A stretch of 8,545 nucleotides of DNA from an uncultured Syntrophobacterales bacterium (GTDB taxonomy: Bacteria > Desulfobacterota > Syntrophia > Syntrophales > UBA5619), in NCBI GenBank assembly GCA_903903205.1, contig CAIUXU010000219.1, positions 1 to 8,545 of the forward strand, in the 5' to 3' direction. How positions within the stretch are numbered: position 1 is the first letter of the stretch; each line of letters starts with the position of its first letter. The translations under genes were made by a program, and so were the position numbers. Below, one piece after another: positions 6,355 to 8,545 of this stretch. The notes beneath the pieces were generated by a model. The model made no database searches and was not told the origin of the DNA. It worked only from the letters and a program-made list of their open reading frames with translations.

Positions 6355-7197
6355 TCACCACGCTGCGGAAAACCCCAGAAACGCGGAATTGACTGAAATA
6401 ATTGGCGCAATTACAAATTTTCGCTTGCCATTGGCGTGCTGTCTGGCGACGATTCTGCCGCAGAGTTCACCGATTGCAGCGCCCAGCAACACATCGCTTG
6501 CCCAGTGTTGGTCATCAACCATTCGGGAAAATCCCACGAAGGTTGCGGCCGAATAGTAGGCCGCCTTTGTCCATAGACTTTCTGAGGCGCCGGCCATAAC
6601 GGAAGCCAAGGCAAAGGAACTTGCCGTGTGCATGGATGGCAGAGAATCGTAGTCGGAATCGAATTTCAGCGATTTGAAGCTCCCCTTGTCGCCATTGACA
6701 TAGGGACGGCCCCGCCCAATCGCTCCTTTCAGAACGAGGGTTGCCGCATCCGCAAGCAGAACCGCCTCGCCAACCATCTTACCGGTCTCCTGCCATTTTT
6801 GTGAACCGGCGAGGATGCCCCCGCCATAGAGCATGCCGGCCACACCGATATGGACCAGGGGGTTTCCAATGGCGCTACCAACGTTTGCGATCTTGTCCAG
6901 GGTTTGATTTCCATGTTCCCGGATGGGTTTCCGGATGTTTTCGTCGAAAATGTAAACCATGCCTGTCGCGCCCAAAACCACGACCGTGCCCAAAAGCCCA
7001 CCGTGTTCCGTATCGATGGGCGTCCGCAAGAGGTCGAGAGTCTCATCACGAAGGTTTGATGCTTCTTCCTGGATGAGCAATGTGCTGCTGAAAAAATTCT
7101 CTCCGGCAAAAGCCTGCGTGATCGGGAGCAGGGCAAAAAATACCGCAAGAAGTCTCAGTCGGACAAATGCCGGTTTTGGGGAGCGACGGGTTCTCAT
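6355..7197 (-). CDS. Exported PAP2-family lipid phosphatase
   Basis: From the ATG at 7197 this is a 280-residue protein with a clear signal peptide: an Arg-rich start, the hydrophobic LLAVFFALLPI (16-26) and a likely cleavage site after AFA (31). All three PAP2 motifs are present: KGAIGRGRP (157-165), PSMH (187-190, with Met in place of the usual Gly) and SRMVDDQHWASD (224-235), containing catalytic His231 and Asp235. Family members remove phosphate from phosphatidate, diacylglycerol-pyrophosphate or undecaprenyl-pyrophosphate, here on the periplasmic side. A longer reading from 7353 is rejected because it overlaps the ppiD-like gene and lacks the signal peptide at its N-terminus. Only one base separates the ppiD-like stop from this ATG (TAAAATG), indicating coupled translation. 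The protein ends in Trp after an alternating hydrophobic strand, which recalls outer-membrane C-termini. Confidence 0.9.
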   Translation of the reverse strand: MRTRRSPKPAFVRLRLLAVFFALLPITQAFAGENFFSSTLLIQEEASNLRDETLDLLRTPIDTEHGGLLGTVVVLGATGMVYIFDENIRKPIREHGNQTLDKIANVGSAIGNPLVHIGVAGMLYGGGILAGSQKWQETGKMVGEAVLLADAATLVLKGAIGRGRPYVNGDKGSFKSLKFDSDYDSLPSMHTASSFALASVMAGASESLWTKAAYYSAATFVGFSRMVDDQHWASDVLLGAAIGELCGRIVARQHANGKRKFVIAPIISVNSAFLGFSAAW

Positions 7198-7198
7198 T

Positions 7199-8545
7199 TT
7201 ACAGGTCTTTGAAATCTCTTGTGAATTCCAAACGACCGTTTTTAACCAAGGTGGCTTTGCTTCCTTCGATCCAGGACCTGATCGCCTCTGTTTTTTTCGT
7301 CCGGGCCAGATAATTGACAATGGCATCTTTCTGGGCGACAAACTCCGCGTCATCCACCTTCCCTCTGGCCTTGAACTTCAAAATCACATAATTCCCATTG
7401 ATCCAATAGGCTTGTTCCGGATAGGGTTTCTTTTCGGAGATCTGGAACAGCGCTTCCGTCAATTCCACGGATGAACCCAGCGTGGGAACAGCTCCCCCCG
7501 GCTGAAAGAGTCCCGTTTCCGCAACCTTTAACCCTTTTTCCTTTGCCACGCCTTCCAGATCGCCACCCTTCTTCAGGCGGGCGATGAGATCATCTGCCTC
7601 TTTCTTTGCCAGGCGCTTCGCCTCCGTCTCCCGATACTGCTTCTCTACGTCGGGCTCGATCTCCTTCAGGGCAGGCAGATACGGAGCCTTCCGGGAGGCC
7701 ACCTGAACGATGTAATACCCCTTCTCTCCCTGGAGCGCCCGGCTGGTCTCCTGCTTCTGCAGGCGCGAGACAATCTTGGCGAAATCGGTGATCGATTTGA
7801 ACTCCGGGGGTGGTTCATTGAGCCTGAAGAGGCCGGTCGTACGGGGCGTCAGCTTTTTCTGGGCCGCGTAGGCTTCGAGGTTCTCTTCCTGGTAGATGGC
7901 ATCATGGGCTTTCTTGGCCTCATCCGAGGCCGCATACATCCCGCCGATCTTCCCCAACTCGGCGGTAATACGATCCCGGACTTCGGCAAGGGGCTGCGTC
8001 TTATCCCCTTTCTTCCACAAGGACTTGTTCTTCTCATAGTAGTCGCTTATCTCCGCATCGGAGATCTTTGCCGTCGCGGCATAATCCTGACCCATAAACG
8101 CCAGGTATTTGATCTGCACCTGCTCGGGGACGCGGAACTGCCCCTCGTGGGCCTTCAGAAATGCCTCCAGATCCGCCGGTGCGGGACGAAGAGCCTTCGC
8201 AAAAGTCGACTGCGAAATCTGCATGATATCAATATTGATTTTTTCCTTCTGCATCCGGTACAGGTCAAGGGCCTCCTGATCGGACACCTTCACGCCATCC
8301 TGGATAAGCTCCTCCAGCCTCACGGTGACCAGCATCTTCTTCTGGATACCTTCGAACTCATCCGGAGTCATCTTGCTTGCTCGAAGAGTCTGCTCGTAAA
8401 TCCGTTGGTCGAAAACGCCGTTCCGCTGAAAGGCGGGATAGGAAAGGATGGCGGCCTTGACATCATCATCGGTTGCCTGAATATTCATCTCCTCCGCCTT
8501 CAACAGAAGGACCGCCTGGTTGACCAGATTATCGAGCGCCTGCTG
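7199..8545 (-). CDS. PpiD/SurA-type periplasmic folding factor, apparently without a parvulin domain (partial, N-terminus outside window)
   Basis: The frame is open to the window edge, giving 448 C-terminal residues of a larger protein; a TTG at 8503 is internal, not the start. The visible N-terminal part matches the SurA-N/PpiD chaperone domain: QQALDNLVNQAVLL (1-14), TDDDV, then AILSYPAFQRNGVFD (32-46) and the helical RIYEQTLRASKMTPDEF, closely like E. coli PpiD. In E. coli PpiD a parvulin PPIase domain with a GGDMGW motif lies before the DEVRDDI helix. Here only about 35 residues separate IKYLAF (145-150) from LAEVRDRI (186-193), and no such motif is present. A later GYYIVQV (276-282) may be a degenerate parvulin-fold remnant. 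The protein probably acts as an inner-membrane-anchored chaperone for secreted proteins; the anchor would lie outside the window. It is followed by PAP2 with a 1-nt gap. Confidence 0.85.
   Translation of the reverse strand, partial: QQALDNLVNQAVLLLKAEEMNIQATDDDVKAAILSYPAFQRNGVFDQRIYEQTLRASKMTPDEFEGIQKKMLVTVRLEELIQDGVKVSDQEALDLYRMQKEKINIDIMQISQSTFAKALRPAPADLEAFLKAHEGQFRVPEQVQIKYLAFMGQDYAATAKISDAEISDYYEKNKSLWKKGDKTQPLAEVRDRITAELGKIGGMYAASDEAKKAHDAIYQEENLEAYAAQKKLTPRTTGLFRLNEPPPEFKSITDFAKIVSRLQKQETSRALQGEKGYYIVQVASRKAPYLPALKEIEPDVEKQYRETEAKRLAKKEADDLIARLKKGGDLEGVAKEKGLKVAETGLFQPGGAVPTLGSSVELTEALFQISEKKPYPEQAYWINGNYVILKFKARGKVDDAEFVAQKDAIVNYLARTKKTEAIRSWIEGSKATLVKNGRLEFTRDFKDL

Noticed and set aside
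7198..7353. Upstream extension of the PAP2 frame by 52 residues
   Set aside because: It runs inside the ppiD-like gene and would bury the signal peptide; ATG 7197, one base after the preceding stop, fits better.
8504..8545. TTG at 8503 as the start of the ppiD-like gene
   Set aside because: The frame stays open to the window edge and the upstream residues (QQALDNLVNQAVLL) match the PpiD chaperone domain, so the true start is outside.

Overview
The window looks like a bacterial chromosome segment, probably from a Gram-negative anaerobe of the former Deltaproteobacteria (Thermodesulfobacteriota, perhaps a syntrophic lineage). That placement is an inference from the gene content (an HSD10-type short-chain dehydrogenase, a PpiD-like periplasmic chaperone, a polyprenol/phytol kinase-like protein) and from the moderately high GC. 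No sequence search could be run. I see no rRNA, tRNA, CRISPR array, insertion sequence or prophage gene.

Layout. (1) 1-431, minus: N-terminal part of an HSD10-type short-chain dehydrogenase, cut by the window edge. (2) 432-663: divergent intergenic region. (3) 664-1704, plus: MscS-family mechanosensitive channel, convergent with the next unit. (4) 4034 down to 1735, minus: a two-gene unit with its own good promoter, made of an 87-aa protein of unknown function followed by a divergent NAD-dependent DNA ligase (LigA-like, 675 aa). The ligase ends in a canonical beta-clamp-binding peptide (QLSLF) and carries unusual active-site substitutions. (5) 5372 down to 4191, minus: a divergent S-adenosylmethionine synthetase (MetK), closed by a 12-bp-stem terminator. 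It is preceded by a leader region holding a strong terminator hairpin about 55 nt before the start codon. (6) 8545 down to 5593, minus: a tightly packed three-gene unit, made of the C-terminal part of a PpiD-like protein that seems to lack the parvulin catalytic domain, an exported PAP2-family lipid phosphatase and a CTP-dependent polyprenol/phytol/dolichol kinase-like membrane protein.

How the genes relate. The ppiD-like, PAP2 and kinase genes are separated by 1 and 12 nt and look translationally coupled. They suggest envelope maintenance: periplasmic folding plus phosphorylation and dephosphorylation of isoprenoid or phospholipid carriers. The orf87-ligA pair is a separate unit. Its ligase gene is less GC-rich than its neighbours, which together with the altered active site suggests an accessory, possibly acquired, ligase directed to the replication clamp. 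MetK keeps the expected catalytic residues but has lost a family signature. The best candidates for something undescribed are the clamp-tagged divergent ligase with its small partner, the PPIase-less PpiD, and the terminator-containing metK leader.
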